DNA from: Haberlea rhodopensis
Lineage: Eukaryota > Streptophyta > Magnoliopsida > Lamiales > Gesneriaceae
Assembly: GCA_907163345.1 (NCBI GenBank)
Contig: CAJQUN010000130.1
Span: 186,001-250,000 of the forward strand
DNA: 64,000 bases
Reading direction: 5' to 3'
Part shown: one piece after another, positions 32,014-45,806 of the stretch
How the letters are laid out: each line of letters starts with the position of its first letter
How positions within the stretch are numbered: the stretch's first letter is position 1
The notes under the pieces: generated by a model
Database searches by the model: none
Seen by the model: only the letters and a program-made list of their open reading frames with translations
What the model was told of the DNA's origin: nothing
Made by a program: the position numbers and the translations under genes

Positions 32014-35000
32014 TCGCAAACTGAGTATAACTCAATAAATCACAACATATGAGTGTCTCAATCTCATTCATAGATACATAAGGATCATCATGTATCAATG
32101 GCAACTGTTGTGGTCGTCTCAACGATCTACCACTTAATCAAAGTTCTCTATGATTCCACAAAGTTCAAAATATCAAGGCAACATCAAACCTCACTTAACG
32201 AATCATATTGATCATCGCAAATGTAATATTTCCATATTTACCTGATTCTCAACTCGAAGTCTAACGATATATTTCTCTTTGGCGTAGCAAATCTGCTCAC
32301 TTTAAGCCAATTTCAATCGTTTTCGCAGAAAATTTATCGTTCCTGGCATTTCTCAACAATCTCAAGTTATGCCAAAATTTCTTATCAATTTTCTATCACA
32401 TCAGCGATCGGTAATTCTGGTTCTGCAAAACCTGAACCGATTCCATCCCAAAAGTTTTCTGAAACTTAAATTATAGGAAAATTCTACTGGTGAATAATGA
32501 TTTCTTTCAATTCCCACTAAATTCACCACTATTAATCGAGACATAACTTCCAAGGTCTGGATATTTTCTCAGTTGATCCATCTGTATGGGTATGCTAAGC
32601 AATACTCATTGCTAACTTAGTATCCATTACATTCTGAAAATAGTTTCAAATTCTGATATTATCCTCGGATCTCAATCAGATACATCTATTACAGAAACTC
32701 ACTGTAACTAAACCACATTCGTCTTCTCATAGACATATAGACTATCACATGAAATCAATATCTAGTATTGAATAGTCAATCAATTTCGATTCAACTTGTT
32801 TCACAATCTCTGTTTGTAAATATTTAAGCTATAAAACTCAAAACTAGAACTTTCCCAAATTCATTGTGGTACTTACAAATCCTGTACTATCCCATTAGGT
32901 CTCGTATTTTTATCTTGACCTGCTGGCATGTCAAACAATTTGCCACAAAATTCAAAAATTTCTTTCTTTATACCATCTCATCATAAATAGGATCTCGAGA
33001 ATGATACATCTCATCATTCCCAGAATAACACTATGTTCTCTATAGTGTGCTTTCTGTTGTAATACGTCTTTCAAATCAGTAAAATTCGATGCTATATACT
33101 GATTTTTCATTCGCAACCACCACTAAATGGCATACTAAATTTACTTGGTTGATAAGACAGAACCAATTTCTTCAATCAATATCTGTATGGGTATGTCCTT
33201 TGAGTCCTTCCGATCGTCAAAATCAGAGGTTATCAAACTGCAAAGCAAACATCGATGCTACCATTGCACTTGCACTTTTAGGTTCAGTGCATCTGCTACT
33301 AGTTTCAATTTCCTTGATTTATATTGACTATCAAAGTCAAATTCTTTAATAAATCCAGTCATCGCTTATATCTCAAGAATATGCAATTATCTTTTCATGA
33401 TACATTAGAACATATCTTAAAATCTTTGACATACGTCTTTGCACAACTACATATCTCCCTGAACCAGTTAAACCAAAACAACATTGAGGTTGTAGTCCAT
33501 TTCAGCTTCAGTTATGAAAATTGCTTTCTCATTCATCTGACCAAACGAATATCAAATTTCTTCTTGGTCAATTAGTTCATAAGACAGGCTATCCTAGAAT
33601 ATCCTTCCGTAAAAGCCTGTAGTATCTGTCAAAATTCATAAAACTTTTCATCTTGAGTACAATGATTGGTCTTGGCCAAATTAGTACTATCTTTACTTTA
33701 CTGGAATCAATAGGTATCTGGTGAGATGATATCACCTATCCCAAAACAACACTTGATTCAACCAAGATTTACATTTCACTAACTTGGTACACCCTTTGAG
33801 CTTCACGAAGCGTCTGAAAAATCAATCACATGTGTTCTGTGTGGTTCCTTCCGGATCTCGTATACACTAGTATACCACTGATGAATATGATTACACTTCC
33901 GCCCAAAAGTTACGCAAAATTTTCTTCATCAAATTCATAACTCTACCGGTATAGTTGTCAGACCACACGACATTTCCAAAAATTCAAAATGTCTATATCT
34001 GGTTTGACCAATTGCCTAGAGAACATGTCTATATCTGGTTTGACCAATTGCCTAGAGAACATTTTCTCTTCTGACTCAAACTGATGGTAACCAGAGTAAA
34101 AATCATTCTTCTTATACAATAAAGTTCCTTACAACTTGATCAGTTACTTTTCGATCTTAGGTAGTGGGTATTTATTCTTGACAATAGCCCGATTCAACTA
34201 CCTTTAATCGATACACATCTTCATCATATCATTTTTCTTCTTCACGAACAATACTGATGTTCCCTCAAGGTGACATACTCAGACATATGTACCAGTATCG
34301 AGGATATTCATCAACTATTCATCTATATCTGTCAACTCTGCTGATGACATTCCATACAGTGCTTTTGATATCAAATCTATTCCTTGTCATCAACGAATAG
34401 TTAAAATCAATTTCCTTCTTTAGTGAAAATTCTTTCATTTCCTCAGGAAAATCTTGGTAGGTTTTCTTACCTCTATAATATCAGTCAAGCTCGACTCTTT
34501 TTGATAAGCATCAACTGCTTATTATCAATTATCCCTCGTTTTCCAAGTATTTCAACCATAATATTTTCATAGCTGATACTATCAATATCTTAGCTTGCTA
34601 TTCGTGGCGATATACATTTCATTTGTAGCCACAATATAATCAAAAATTCATTATACTCTGAAATCAACTTGCAATATCTCAAAATTTATCAGAGTATCCA
34701 TGCCCTTGATACAATCAAAACCATATTTCGACAACATCATTTAATTCAAATCCACAACACTATCAACAAACTGTAATCTGCAGTTCACTATTACAAGTGT
34801 GGATAGAATAATTATCACTGCTGATGTATTTTCCCAATCATCATTATTAATGCACATTTGATGCAATATATGAAACCAATGATTTTATCTCAAATCAAAC
34901 TCGTGCCATGTGACCAATACACAACATGTATCTGTGATCACTAGCATCTCTATCATTGCCAAAATCGAAATGGTTATATATCCTGGAGACATCTCAATCC

Positions 35001-36401
35001 CATTGTCAAGGTATACTCTCTGGTCTACAGGTAATTTACTGCTGCTGAAACCGAGTGGTCGTAAAGACTCCACCATGATATCTACCCCTAGCTCAGGGTA
35101 TTTGTTGTTATGGCTGCATCTATTCCCGAGTAAGTAACAGACATGCTCTGACTGGCCACAATCAATATCAGTTCTTATTATTCTTTCAAATGGATCAGTA
35201 GATATTTACATCCACAGTGACCTCAAAAGATTTGGTATTCTACAATTTCATAGTCCTCTAGAACTACTAGAGCTGGATAAATTTGAGTGATACTTCTGAA
35301 ACTTTTCCAGGATTACTTGGATTATCCCAATGATAGTCACTTCATTAATCTTTAATCCAGTTCTAATTACTTCGCACCACATCGGTGTCTTATTCCTTAG
35401 TCAAAATCTAATCTCTTCACTAGTGAATAGCTATTGAGATTAAGCAGATATTTCCATTTCTCAAGTCCACGATAAACGTTTATCATTTTCCATGTAATCA
35501 ACATGACTTTCTCGTAAATATTCTTTCCTGTGTCAACAAGAGGGAAAACTCTTCTTCCATCACTACCATTACTCTAGATACTCTCATCTAGAAGAGTTAA
35601 TCATGTAGTATTTATTCATAAGTTGGACATATAAACTAGAACTGAATTACGACAGTCCCCCAATCCAAGTCCTCAGTCAAACAATTCTCGTTGTTTCTCA
35701 CAACAACTACACTCCATTCTTCAGTTGAAATCTTGCTAGTTTCAATATTCTCAAGTTCTAAATTATCATCTTGGTGTACACAGGTTTTGACGTAAACTCA
35801 TACGTATAACCTTGGTCTTTTAGACTTAAATTCCCGATGTCAATCGACAAAAAGTGTTCTAAATAATTCTAGTGGCATCCACTAATCATAAGGATTAAAT
35901 CCCAAAGTGATAAATACAATTTCCAATAATGGCCACATTATCACTAAATTATAGTGCGATTAACAGTTTATAGTGTCTACAGGTTCGATAGTAACTCTTA
36001 AAGTCTATATCACAGCTACCTGTCCAAACACTAACTGTCCAACATAATTCATACATCTCAAGTCATAGATGTTATCATCATTCATTCTACATCAACATCC
36101 TATCAGCAACTATCAGTGCTAACAGATAAAATTCTCAAAATTATATGCAACTCAGCATAATATATGCAACTCAGCATTCACATTCTCTAGATTATGAGCA
36201 ACTCAGCATATTAAAATATTCAGAGATATGACCACTAATTATCCCTGCTCAATAATCCATTACATGTCTTAAACTTCATTATCGAACATGTAAACATAGC
36301 AGGCAAGAGCATATAAATCAGATAGTCAGACACATGCACAAACAATTCATTTGTGTCTATTCTCAGTGTCCTAACTCTGGTTCGAGCATATCCCAGATTA
36401 T

Positions 36402-36415
36402 GCTCTGATACCAAC
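36402..36415 (-). other. Primer-binding site of element D
   Basis: The plus strand CTCTGATACCAACT abuts the LTR at 36416; on the minus strand this is AGTTGGTATCAGAG, the initiator tRNA-Met type site. It sets the element's orientation. Confidence 0.85.
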
Positions 36416-39280
36416 TGTGAGGGCCCGGTCCTAATCATAGGTTTAATTAACACACGATTGTTATATTAACGTAAACAGCGGAAGATTTAGTTAAAAACTT
36501 TCAAAAAGTGACCCTCAAAATTTTTCGCATTTTGTTTCTAAAACATTTCCGAATAGTGAAAATATGTATTTCCAGTTTTACATCTAACATGATATTCATC
36601 GCATAAGCATTACATATCAATTCTCAGTAAAGTAATACTTAAAAATATAGATACTCAGGGCATACCCCGGTAATTTAAAACATAAGTAAAAATACTAAAC
36701 AACTACTGGGACTCAAATCATAAACCATATACCTGAGCTCGCTCTCAAGGAGCTCTGGTATTTATCGATGCTTCGTCTCGAGCATCCACAGTACGTCCAC
36801 CTGTACCACCTGTCATGTCCATCCAACAAAGACATGACAGCCCCCGCGAAGGGGGTCAGAACCCCAGTACGAGAAACAGATAAAATCACAGTGTATGACA
36901 AATAACATGCGATGTATGCCGTGCATGAATGCAAATGCACATGAAGGGTATCAAATCTCGAATATCCCTGTCTCAAGGGTCCAAAGGAAATCATCAATCA
37001 CTCATCAGTGCTCGAGCAGGATGTGACACGCTCCGCGCTCCGATCTATCTCTCAGTCGAGCCATCGGCGGTCCATCATCCTCGTGTCTGGGCGACGTCGG
37101 CACGCTCGTCGCTCCGGCATCCCTCAGCTCACTCTCACTCCTGCCGAGCCAACGGCTGCCCATCATCCCCAGACACGCATCACTCATACCAAGAAAAGAT
37201 ATAGGTACCAAGAACGAAATCAATATGCTCAACATGACATGCTCAATGTCCATGCGTGTCAATGCATCATGCAATATCATAATCTCATGTGATGCACCTC
37301 AAATCTCATGTCATCATATATCATGCAGTCAATGTACCATGTAATTCACATACTGCAAATCAACTTATCACATAGTCACATAAGGAGCAAGTAATGACAA
37401 GTAAATCATACCCGGGAACATCACATGTCTTTGCCAGACATTGTGATAAAACCCGTTTTCTACGTACCTCAAACCGTTAGCTAATTACCAAGTGATCCTC
37501 GACTCAATCTCAGGATTAATAAACCTGGCCATAACAGTTCCAAATACAACATAATGTCACATACTAGCCTTAAACATATCAAATAAAACTCAAACTTAGA
37601 CCCAAAACCAATTCTCTAAATTTCAGCCTGTGCAACCGTAGAGATCGGCTCATAACTTGTCTGATACTTAATAAAATCACATGGGTCCAATTTATTTTCA
37701 AATATAACTCAAAAATGAACATTTCATCAGTTCAACTCATCTTCAATTTCGTTCATTTAGCCTAGGTAAAATGGCCAAGAACAATCTGCTAGAAAAACAG
37801 GACAATTCACCAAATTCCAGCCTGACCCATTTTTGTATAAAAATCATAATAATTTCATATGACGTCCAAATGACTTGAGGCTAGTGGGAAACTCATCAAA
37901 ACTAAAAGTACTACAGTTCATATTTGAAGTACAGAAGCTAGTTCGATCATCTAGAGGCACATGCAAAACAAAGTATGGCAGTGTTGAAAATACCTATACA
38001 CTCTGTTTTGACAGAGTGAGCAGTTCTAGTAAAAAGTGCATATCTTGCACAAATAAACTCCAAATCATATGAGGCCAGTTTCTAATGCAAGATAACTCAA
38101 ATTTATACAACTTTTATTCAGACACCAAGGTCATAATCGTAGCAAAGTTTGCCCAGATTTACCAAGAACACACTGCATGTGCAACCCGCCTACATGCATG
38201 TTCCAGATTGTGCACCTTGTGGTAAAAAACATCATAACTCATTCATTTTAAGTCCAAATCGTCTCGAATTTTAACCACAGGACGAAAAAACATATATCTA
38301 CAACTTTTATTTGAATACCAACATCAAATTCGGAAACCAATCTACCCAGAAACTCGAAGAACAGAACATAAATGAACTCGCATGCACTAAATTTCCAGAT
38401 TTCACACATATTGGTAAAATGACCATAACGTTTTCATCGAAACTCCAAATTAGTCGAATTTACTGTCAAATCGAAGGTATTCCAACAAGCTACAACTTGT
38501 ATTTGAACCCCAACCTCAAATTCGAAACTTAACTAAACCCAAAATTCGAAATGACAGATATATGCATGCTGAAATCTGTTGCACACTTTCTGACAGCAAG
38601 TTATCTCTACATTTCTCATGCCAAGACTCATAAATTTCGATCCTTAAACAACACCAAGGTATGTAAAACTCAATAAAAGTGTTATACCTTCACTCCTCTT
38701 GAAGATTTGATGCACAAACCATCAACCTAGCTCAATCCAAGCATTCACCTCTCCTTGATGGGTTCCTCTTCCCTAGCCTTGTAGCTTCTAAAACCTTAAT
38801 TGCATGTAACATGCACTAAAGATTTCACAAGAATTTGGTAGGAAAAAGGGCTGCAAATTTTCGAAATAGAAGGTGGGAGAAAGAGGAGAGAAGGAAGAGA
38901 AATTGATGGGTTGAAGAGAGAGAAGATGATGGTGAAAATGAAACCAAAAATCTGATTTTGTATGTGTAAGGGGCGTGGCTTCCTAAGCCAAAATGTGGGA
39001 TTTTAATTCATTTGATGTATTGTGGAATCCATGTGTCAATACATCATTATCTTGCAAGATTATTGGTACAAAATCATGTATTAAACATGAGTTAAATTAA
39101 TTAGTGGCATGTGTTCTCCAAGTGCCATGTGATCATGCACATGCTCATGCACTAAAACATGTTCCACTAGTTGGTTGACTCATCATGGTCCGGAACACCT
39201 TAATTCAAAGTCTTAACTTTTAATTATCCGGGTTTGCTTAATCATTGTTAATCCGGACTAATTAGCATCGGGGCCTTACA
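36416..39280 (-). mobile_element. 5' LTR of element D
   Basis: A 2,865 bp LTR, nearly identical to 29091-31978. Differences seen are one extra A near 37216, substitutions near 38274 and 38429, and loss of 24 bp near 38754. Confidence 0.88.
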
Positions 39281-39285
39281 TGGTG

Positions 39286-42200
39286 GAAATCCACAGGACT
39301 TGAGTTGAGGGCTCAAGGACAGACAGTGAACTGGGATGTGTTTAGAACAAAGTTTCTGGAGCATTATTTCTCTGTTGCTGCAAGGCAAAGGAAAGAGGAT
39401 GAATTTACAAACCTGAGACAAGGAGCCATGACAGTATCTGATTATGCTGTTCACTATTCTTCTTTGCTCCGATATGTGCCACATATTGCTGTCAATACAA
39501 ATGCAAAGATCAGACAATTTGTGAAAGGGTTGAGACCTGAATTGTTTGATAGGGTCATGTCCAATAACCCTACATCTTATGAAGAAGCCTTGACTCGAGC
39601 TGAGATGGCTGAGATTGCGGTAGGGGTGTATAAAGATGTTGGACAAGCCCAACCACCTACATCTGACAGTATGCGACCTAGAGGAGATTCCTTTAAATCA
39701 CCACGAGGTGGTGCATCGTCATCTAGGTTTAGTGGGAAACTGGTTTGGACCAAGGAAAGGGGATGACAGAAGGGCTAAGGGACAGTCCCAAGGTAGTAGT
39801 AGCAGTAGTGGACGAGGATTACAATGTTTTAAATGTGGAGGGCCACATTATCAAAAGAATTGTCCACAGTTTGATACAGTAGTTTGTTTCCGTTGTGGGA
39901 AACCAGGACATGTGATTCGTGATTGTCCTCAAGTGGGCGGACAACAGAGGAGAGGACCCATGTCAGAGAATACAGTGCAGCAGAGACCACAGAGTGTAGT
40001 ACAGTCTGGTGGTGGACAGAGGGCAGGAACACCTCAGGCTCAGGTGTATGCACTGAACAGGGAGGAAGCAGAGGCAGCTCCTGATGCTGTGATAGCGGGT
40101 AAGTGTACTTTGTTTACTTATCCAGCCTTACTTTTGATTGATACTGGTGCATCACATTCTTTTGTTGCACAAACTTTTGTTGATCGGTATCATATATGCT
40201 CGTCTCCACTGTTGATGCCTCTTTATGTTTCGACACCCATGGGAACTACTGTAATGGCTTGTCAGAGTGTGTCTGACTGTGATATTCAGTTTGAGACTGA
40301 GTTTGGATTACAAGCTGATCTGATTGTGTTAGACATGACAGATTTTGATTGTATTATTGGGATTGATGTGTTGAGTAGATATCAGTCTGTTGTGGATTGT
40401 TGTCATAAGGTTGTGAGATTTCAGTCTGATACTGGAAATCAATGGTACTTTTATGGCCAGGGATCGAGGGCAAGGATTCTGCCATTGATATCGGCAATCC
40501 GAATGTCGCGTTTGTTAGAACGTGGACATGCGGGTTATTTGATTTATGCCCTTGATGTTATGGAACAGAAACGAGAAAGGAAAGTGGAGGAGATACCAGT
40601 GATTACAGAATATGCGGATGTGTTTCCAGATGAGATACCTGGATTCCCACCAAGTCGAGAAGTGGAATTTGGTATTGATTTGATACCTGGTACTTCTGCA
40701 ATTTCACGGGCTCCTTATCGGATGGCACCAACTGAATTGAAAGAGTTGAAAACTCAATTACAAGACTTATTGGACAAGGGGTACATACGTCCTAGTGTAT
40801 CGCCTTGGGGCGCTCCGGTTTTATTTGTGAAGAAGAAGGATGGGACAATGAGATTGTGTATTGATTATAGACAGTTGAACAAAGTAACCATAAAGAACAA
40901 ATATCCTCTTCCCCGTATTGATGATTTGTTTGATCAATTGCAAGGATCAAAGATATATTCTAAAATTGACTTGAGGTCAGGATATCATCAAATACGTGTG
41001 AGGGAAGGAGATATACAGAAGACAGCATTCAGAACTCGTTATGGGCATTATGAGTTTCTGGTAATGCCATTTGGAGTGACAAATGCTCCTGCTGTCTTTA
41101 TGAGTTTAATGAATCGTGTGTTTCAGGAATACCTTGATCGATTTGTCATTGTCTTTATCGATGATATATTGATCTATTCACGGAGTGATGCCGAACATGT
41201 TCAACATTTGCATATGGTGTTGCAATTGTTGAGGACACATCAGTTGTATGCCAAACTCAGTAAGTGTGAGTTTTGGTTGACTAGTGTTGGATTTTTGGGT
41301 CATGTCATATCAGAGGAAGGTATATCAGTTGATCCAAAGAAAGTGGAAGCAGTGTTGAATTGGTCAGCACCTACTTCTGTGCCAGAGATTCGTAGTTTCT
41401 TAGGTTTGGCTGGATATTATAGACGATTCGTTGAAGGATTTTCAGCGATTGCCAAACCATTGACACATTTGACACAGAAGGGAGTATCTTTTCAATGGTC
41501 AGAGGCTTGTGAGCATAGTTTTCAGGAATTAAAACATCGATTGACTACAGCTCCAGTCTTGATCATTCCATCTGAGCATGACAGGTTTGCATTATATACT
41601 GATGCATCTTTACTTGGTTTGGGTTGTGTGTTGATGCAGGACAAACATGTAGTAGCTTATGCATCACGACAATTGAAACCACATGAAATGAGATATCCAG
41701 TGCATGATCTGGAATTGGCTGCCATTGTCTTTGCATTGAAGATATGGCGACATTATTTATATGGTACGTCGTTTACCATATATACTGATCATAAGAGCTT
41801 AAAATTTCTATTCACTCAAGCGGAGTTGAATATGAGACAAAGGAGATGGATGGATCTGTTGAAAGATTATGATTGTGAGATTGATTATCATCCAGGAAAA
41901 GCTAATCTTACAGCAGATGCCTTGAGTCGGAAAGTACATCATACGGCTGATGAGATGGTTCATTTATCTGCTTTGATGACTTCTTGCTGTACTTTGGGTT
42001 ATGATTTTGATATGGAGTCAGTGCCGGTACGGGTATCAACATTGTTGGTTGAACCTGACATTTTTGACAAAATAAGAACGGCACAAGGAAGTGATGATGA
42101 GGTACAACATTGGAAGGAAAAGATAAATCAAGGACAAACATCTCAATTTGTACTAACAAGTGATGGAACTTTGAAGTACCGAAACTGTTGGGTAGTACCT

Positions 42201-43548
42201 GCGTCATTAGGACTACGCCAAGAACTACTACAACGTGCTCATTGTAGTAGATACAGTATACATCCTGGAGGGAAGAAAATGTACCATGATTTACGTACCC
42301 AATTTTGGTGGAAACGTATGAAACAGGATGTATTGAGTTTGTGAAACGATGTTTGATTTGTCAACAAGTGAAAGCGGAAAGACAAAGACCAGGAGGTGAA
42401 TTACATAGTTGGAAATTCCTCAGTGGAAATGGGAACATATCACGATGGATTTTGTGACTCATTTGCCACGGACGTCTTCTGGTTGCGATGCAATTTGGGT
42501 AATTGTTGACAGACTTACCAAAGTATCTCATTTTGTGCCGTATTGTATGACATATACATATCTGAGAATGGCACAGTTGTACATTCAACATGTAGTGAGA
42601 CTACATGGTATTCCAGTTTCCATTGTATCGGATAGGGATCCGAGATTTACTTCTCATTTCTGGGAAGGGTTACAAACAGCGTTGGGAACTGAAGTGCGGT
42701 TGAGTACAGCATATCATCCTCAGACGGATGGACAAACAGAGCGTACGATACAAACGCTAGAGGATATGTTGCGTGCTTGTGTATTAGAGTTTGATAACTC
42801 ATGGCAAGAGTCATTGCCATTAGTGGAATTTTCATATAACAATAGTTATCAGGCTAGTATACAGATGGCACCATTTGAGGCCTTGTATGGGCGACGATGT
42901 AGATCGCCATTGTATTGGGATGATGTGGATCAGTCTTCCTTACATGGACCGGATATGATTCATGACATGGAAGAGAAAGTAAAAGTAATTCGATTGAAAC
43001 TGAAAGCTGCTCAGGATAGACAGACTGCTTATGCCAATAAGCGACGTAGACCACTTGAATTTCAAGTTGGTGACCGTGTGTTCTTGAAAATCTCACCTTT
43101 TAAAGGTGTAGTACGGTTTGGTAAGCGTGGAAAATTGTCTCCACGGTATGTTGGTCCATATGAGGTGTTGCAACGTATTGGTACGTTGGCATATCGCTTA
43201 GCACTACCACCGGCCTTGAGTAGTATTCATGATGTTTTTCATGTGTCACTGTTGAGGAAGTATGAACCAGATCCGAGTCATGTCTTACAGCTACCTGAGG
43301 TACAGTTGGATACAGATGTGTCGTATGAGGAACGACCGGTTATGATCTTGGATCGAGCTGAACGCAGGTTGCGTAATAAGGTGATTCCTATGGTAAAAGT
43401 ACAGTGGGACAGAAGGGGTGTCGACGAGGCAACGTGGGAGACGGAGCAGCATATGATGCAACGGTATCCGGATTTAATTACTGGTATGATTTTACAGTTT
43501 TATGATACTGTTGCATACATGATCATGTTTCCTATTGTCATATCGTAG
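39286..43548 (+). pseudogene. Gypsy gag-pol of element C, three frameshifts
   Basis: This continues the gag begun at 28783. Recognisable parts: rest of gag (to about 39735), two CCHC knuckles (CFKCGGPHYQKNC and CFRCGKPGHVIRDC, 39823-39930), protease (LIDTGASH, about 40135), reverse transcriptase (FIDDILIYS, about 41155), RNase H (YTDASLLG, about 41597), integrase zinc finger and core (SDRDPRF about 42630; TDGQTER) and a chromodomain-like tail. Compared with the intact element B, reading frame is lost three times: a net +1 shift near 39737-39766 between gag and the knuckles, a 1-base loss near 42326-42344 within the integrase zinc finger, and a second 1-base loss near 42405. With the D insertion, element C cannot make a full polyprotein. 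About 70-80% of aligned residues agree with B by eye. Confidence 0.9.
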
Positions 43549-43593
43549 GATTGTTGAGTTGCGTATTTTAATATGCATGTTATGTATCTACAA

Positions 43594-43627
43594 TTTCGAG
43601 GACGAAATTCAATAAGTGGGGGAGAAT
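43594..43627 (+). other. Polypurine tract region of element C
   Basis: TTTCGAGGACGAAATTC, then AAGTGGGGGAGAAT, ending one base before the LTR start at 43628. Confidence 0.7.
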
Positions 43628-45669
43628 TGTAATGCCTCGATTTGTTTAATACACGTATGATATGATTATGGTGTCACTTGACGATATGATAACTGGGGGT
43701 TCGAGTGGAACCAAGAATGAATTGATTCATATATGAAATGAAATATGGGAAGGCATGAAACATGGTGTGTAATGCATTCATAATATAAACATATGAATTA
43801 TGGATTAAGAGTTGAAGGTGCATCAATATGTGCATATGAGTTTGCATTTGAGTATGCATATGACTTTAATGTGAATTAGAGTTTCATTTTGAATGTGAGG
43901 TTCATTTCATGTACATGTGATTTAACATGTAATTATCTCCAAATGACATGATATCAAGTAAGTTAAGGACTTAATGACCTTATATCAAGTGCATGATGGA
44001 GGCAAAATCACATAATACACCACTTTCACCTAAAAATCTCTACAAGCTCCTCTCCAAACCCTTAGAGCTTTTGGTAGGCAAAGCTTGGATTTTCACTTGT
44101 GAAGTGAGCTAGGAAGTTGGGTGAAGTGATTTCTTAGCCTCTTGGTAAGAAATTCATAGTTGTATACTTGAATTATTCATTAATGTTGATATATGTGAAG
44201 GAAAAGCTCAAGTGTGCATGTGTACAATCATAACATGTTTATATGCTAGGAATTGGAATCTATGATGTTAGATTTATGTTTATATGTTCCTAGGTATTGC
44301 AAGAAACATGTTGACATGGTTTAATATGAGGTGTAGGAGAAGATTCATGGAGATAAGTTTGAAAATCGCCATGCTCTCACTTTTCTGGGCATCGGCGATC
44401 GATCGGTGCGAGTAAGTGATCGATCGCCGATGACAGTAACATTTTAAGGCGGTGAAATTGGATGGCGATCGATCGGTGAAAGTGTCGCGATCGATCGCGA
44501 TGAACAGAGCATTGTGGCGATCGATCGCCAAGTTATTGCGATCGATCGCGAGGGGGCAGAGAGTTTTGGCGATCGATCGGTGTTGATCGCGATCGATCGC
44601 CAGTGTTAATATTTTGAAAAATAAAATATTTTGTGGAATTTGATTTTAATGCCTATGATAACATGATATATTGTTGGCATTGTTGTAGCACCATCACAGG
44701 GGACAGGACAACGAGGCACTTAGCTATTGACAACTGCTTTATCTCGTTTGTGTCGCAGTACAGGTACGTGTTGACGTACGGAGTATAGATATGATATGAT
44801 GATGCTATTATGGTTTTGATATCATATGATTTATGTTATCGTTGTGTCATATGATTGGTAGTATCATATGCATGTGCATACATAGATTTCATATGAGTGG
44901 TATGGATGCCTTGATAGATATGTGTATATGCTTTGGTACGATCATTGTCTTGATAGATATACCTGGTGGGGTATATGCTTTGACTGCCACGATAGATATG
45001 CTAGTATTGGGCGTATGCTTTGACTGGGATCGGTGCCTGGATAGATATGCTAGTGTGGGGCATATGATTGGGCTGGGATCGTTGCCACGATAGATATACT
45101 ACATATGCTTTGGCTTGAGAGATATACGCCTGGTGTGGGTATATACTCTGGTTATTATCACAGATGAGTATGGTACTATGATATGTGCTGCTAATATGAA
45201 GATGTGATGTGGTTTCACTGACATATTGAGCTGAATAGGCATATCATATGAGACTCGTGATAATAGGGAACTTGTTGAGACATGTCATGACATAGTGCAT
45301 TTGTGGATGCATGATACAGAACATTCACGTTATCTGATTTATTGTGCTTTATCATTGATATTGATATTGTGTTTTGATATTGCACTGAGATAGTTGTTAT
45401 CTATACTCACGTTGTGAATGTTTCTGTAGGGACTCATAGACGTGGGGAGCGTGAGTCATGATTTCCGCTGCGAGGGGAACCACTGCCTAGGAGTTCTTTT
45501 GAATTAGGTTGTTTATGTACATGATATGTATAGTTTGTTAGGGTTTTGATAACCTTGTAAACAACTTAACTAGTATGAACTCTTAATCCGTGCATGGTAT
45601 ATTACTTAATTCAGACTCACATATGTATGTTTAATGGATACATAAGGATTAAGTAAATCAGGCCCCACA
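43628..45669 (+). mobile_element. 3' LTR of element C
   Basis: A 2,042 bp LTR from TGTAATGCCTCG to GGCCCCACA, near-identical to 26565-28606. The flanking base run after it (AATAT) belongs to element F leader. The left target copy is lost because the array is truncated on that side. Confidence 0.92.
44396..44599. repeat. Eight-copy CGATCGATCG array, C downstream LTR
   Basis: The same four pairs as at 27332-27536. One site has changed (TGATCGATCG at 44417) and one G is missing from a G run between pairs 3 and 4. Confidence 0.93.
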
Positions 45670-45806
45670 AATATTGTCTTCTTGATCTGATGGATCAGCT
45701 GTACTCGTGAACAAACGACACGGGCATAAAAAGAAATAAATAAAATAAAAAAAATAAAGTTAACTCAAAAGTAAACGCCTTTCCTGGCAACGGCGCCAAA
45801 ATTTGG
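45670..45806 (-). other. Leader and primer-binding site of Tat/Athila-like element F
   Basis: The plus strand CCTGGCAACGGCGCCAAAATT (about 45784-45804) is, on the minus strand, TTTTGGCGCCGTTGCCAGG, the primer site characteristic of Tat/Athila/Ogre-type plant gypsy elements. It lies just inside the LTR end. The next 130 bp of leader run to the junction with LTR C. Confidence 0.75.

Larger units (their letters stand above)
31979..36415 (-). pseudogene. Decayed gypsy internal region of element D (RT, RNase H, integrase traces)
   Basis: On the minus strand, remnants appear in gypsy order. An RT segment near 34175-34060 reads like the DLRSGYHQ motif (here DFYSGYHQFES). A segment near 33320-33245 matches the end of RNase H (LVADAL). 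A segment near 33000-32880 matches the integrase zinc finger (CLTCQQVK). Stops and frameshifts are frequent throughout, and no frame longer than about 75 codons matches a domain. Gag cannot be placed with confidence. A 37 bp direct duplication occurs at about 33988-34062. The rest of the 4.4 kb is AT-rich without recognisable genes. Confidence 0.75.
29091..39280 (-). mobile_element. Complete minus-strand gypsy element D, coding region decayed, TSD TGGTG
   Basis: The 10.2 kb insertion has LTRs at 29091-31978 and 36416-39280, TG...CA ends (plus-strand reading TGTGAGGGCC...GGGCCTTACA), a primer site (minus strand TTGGTATCAGAGC, complement near 36402-36415) and a polypurine region (31979-32013). 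It is bounded by TGGTG at 29086-29090 and 39281-39285, within the gag of C. The LTRs differ by eye by two substitutions, one 1 bp indel and one 24 bp deletion, so insertion is recent, yet the internal 4.4 kb has no intact gag or pol. It must have moved using proteins of another element or lost coding ability through inheritance of a dead master copy. Confidence 0.9.
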
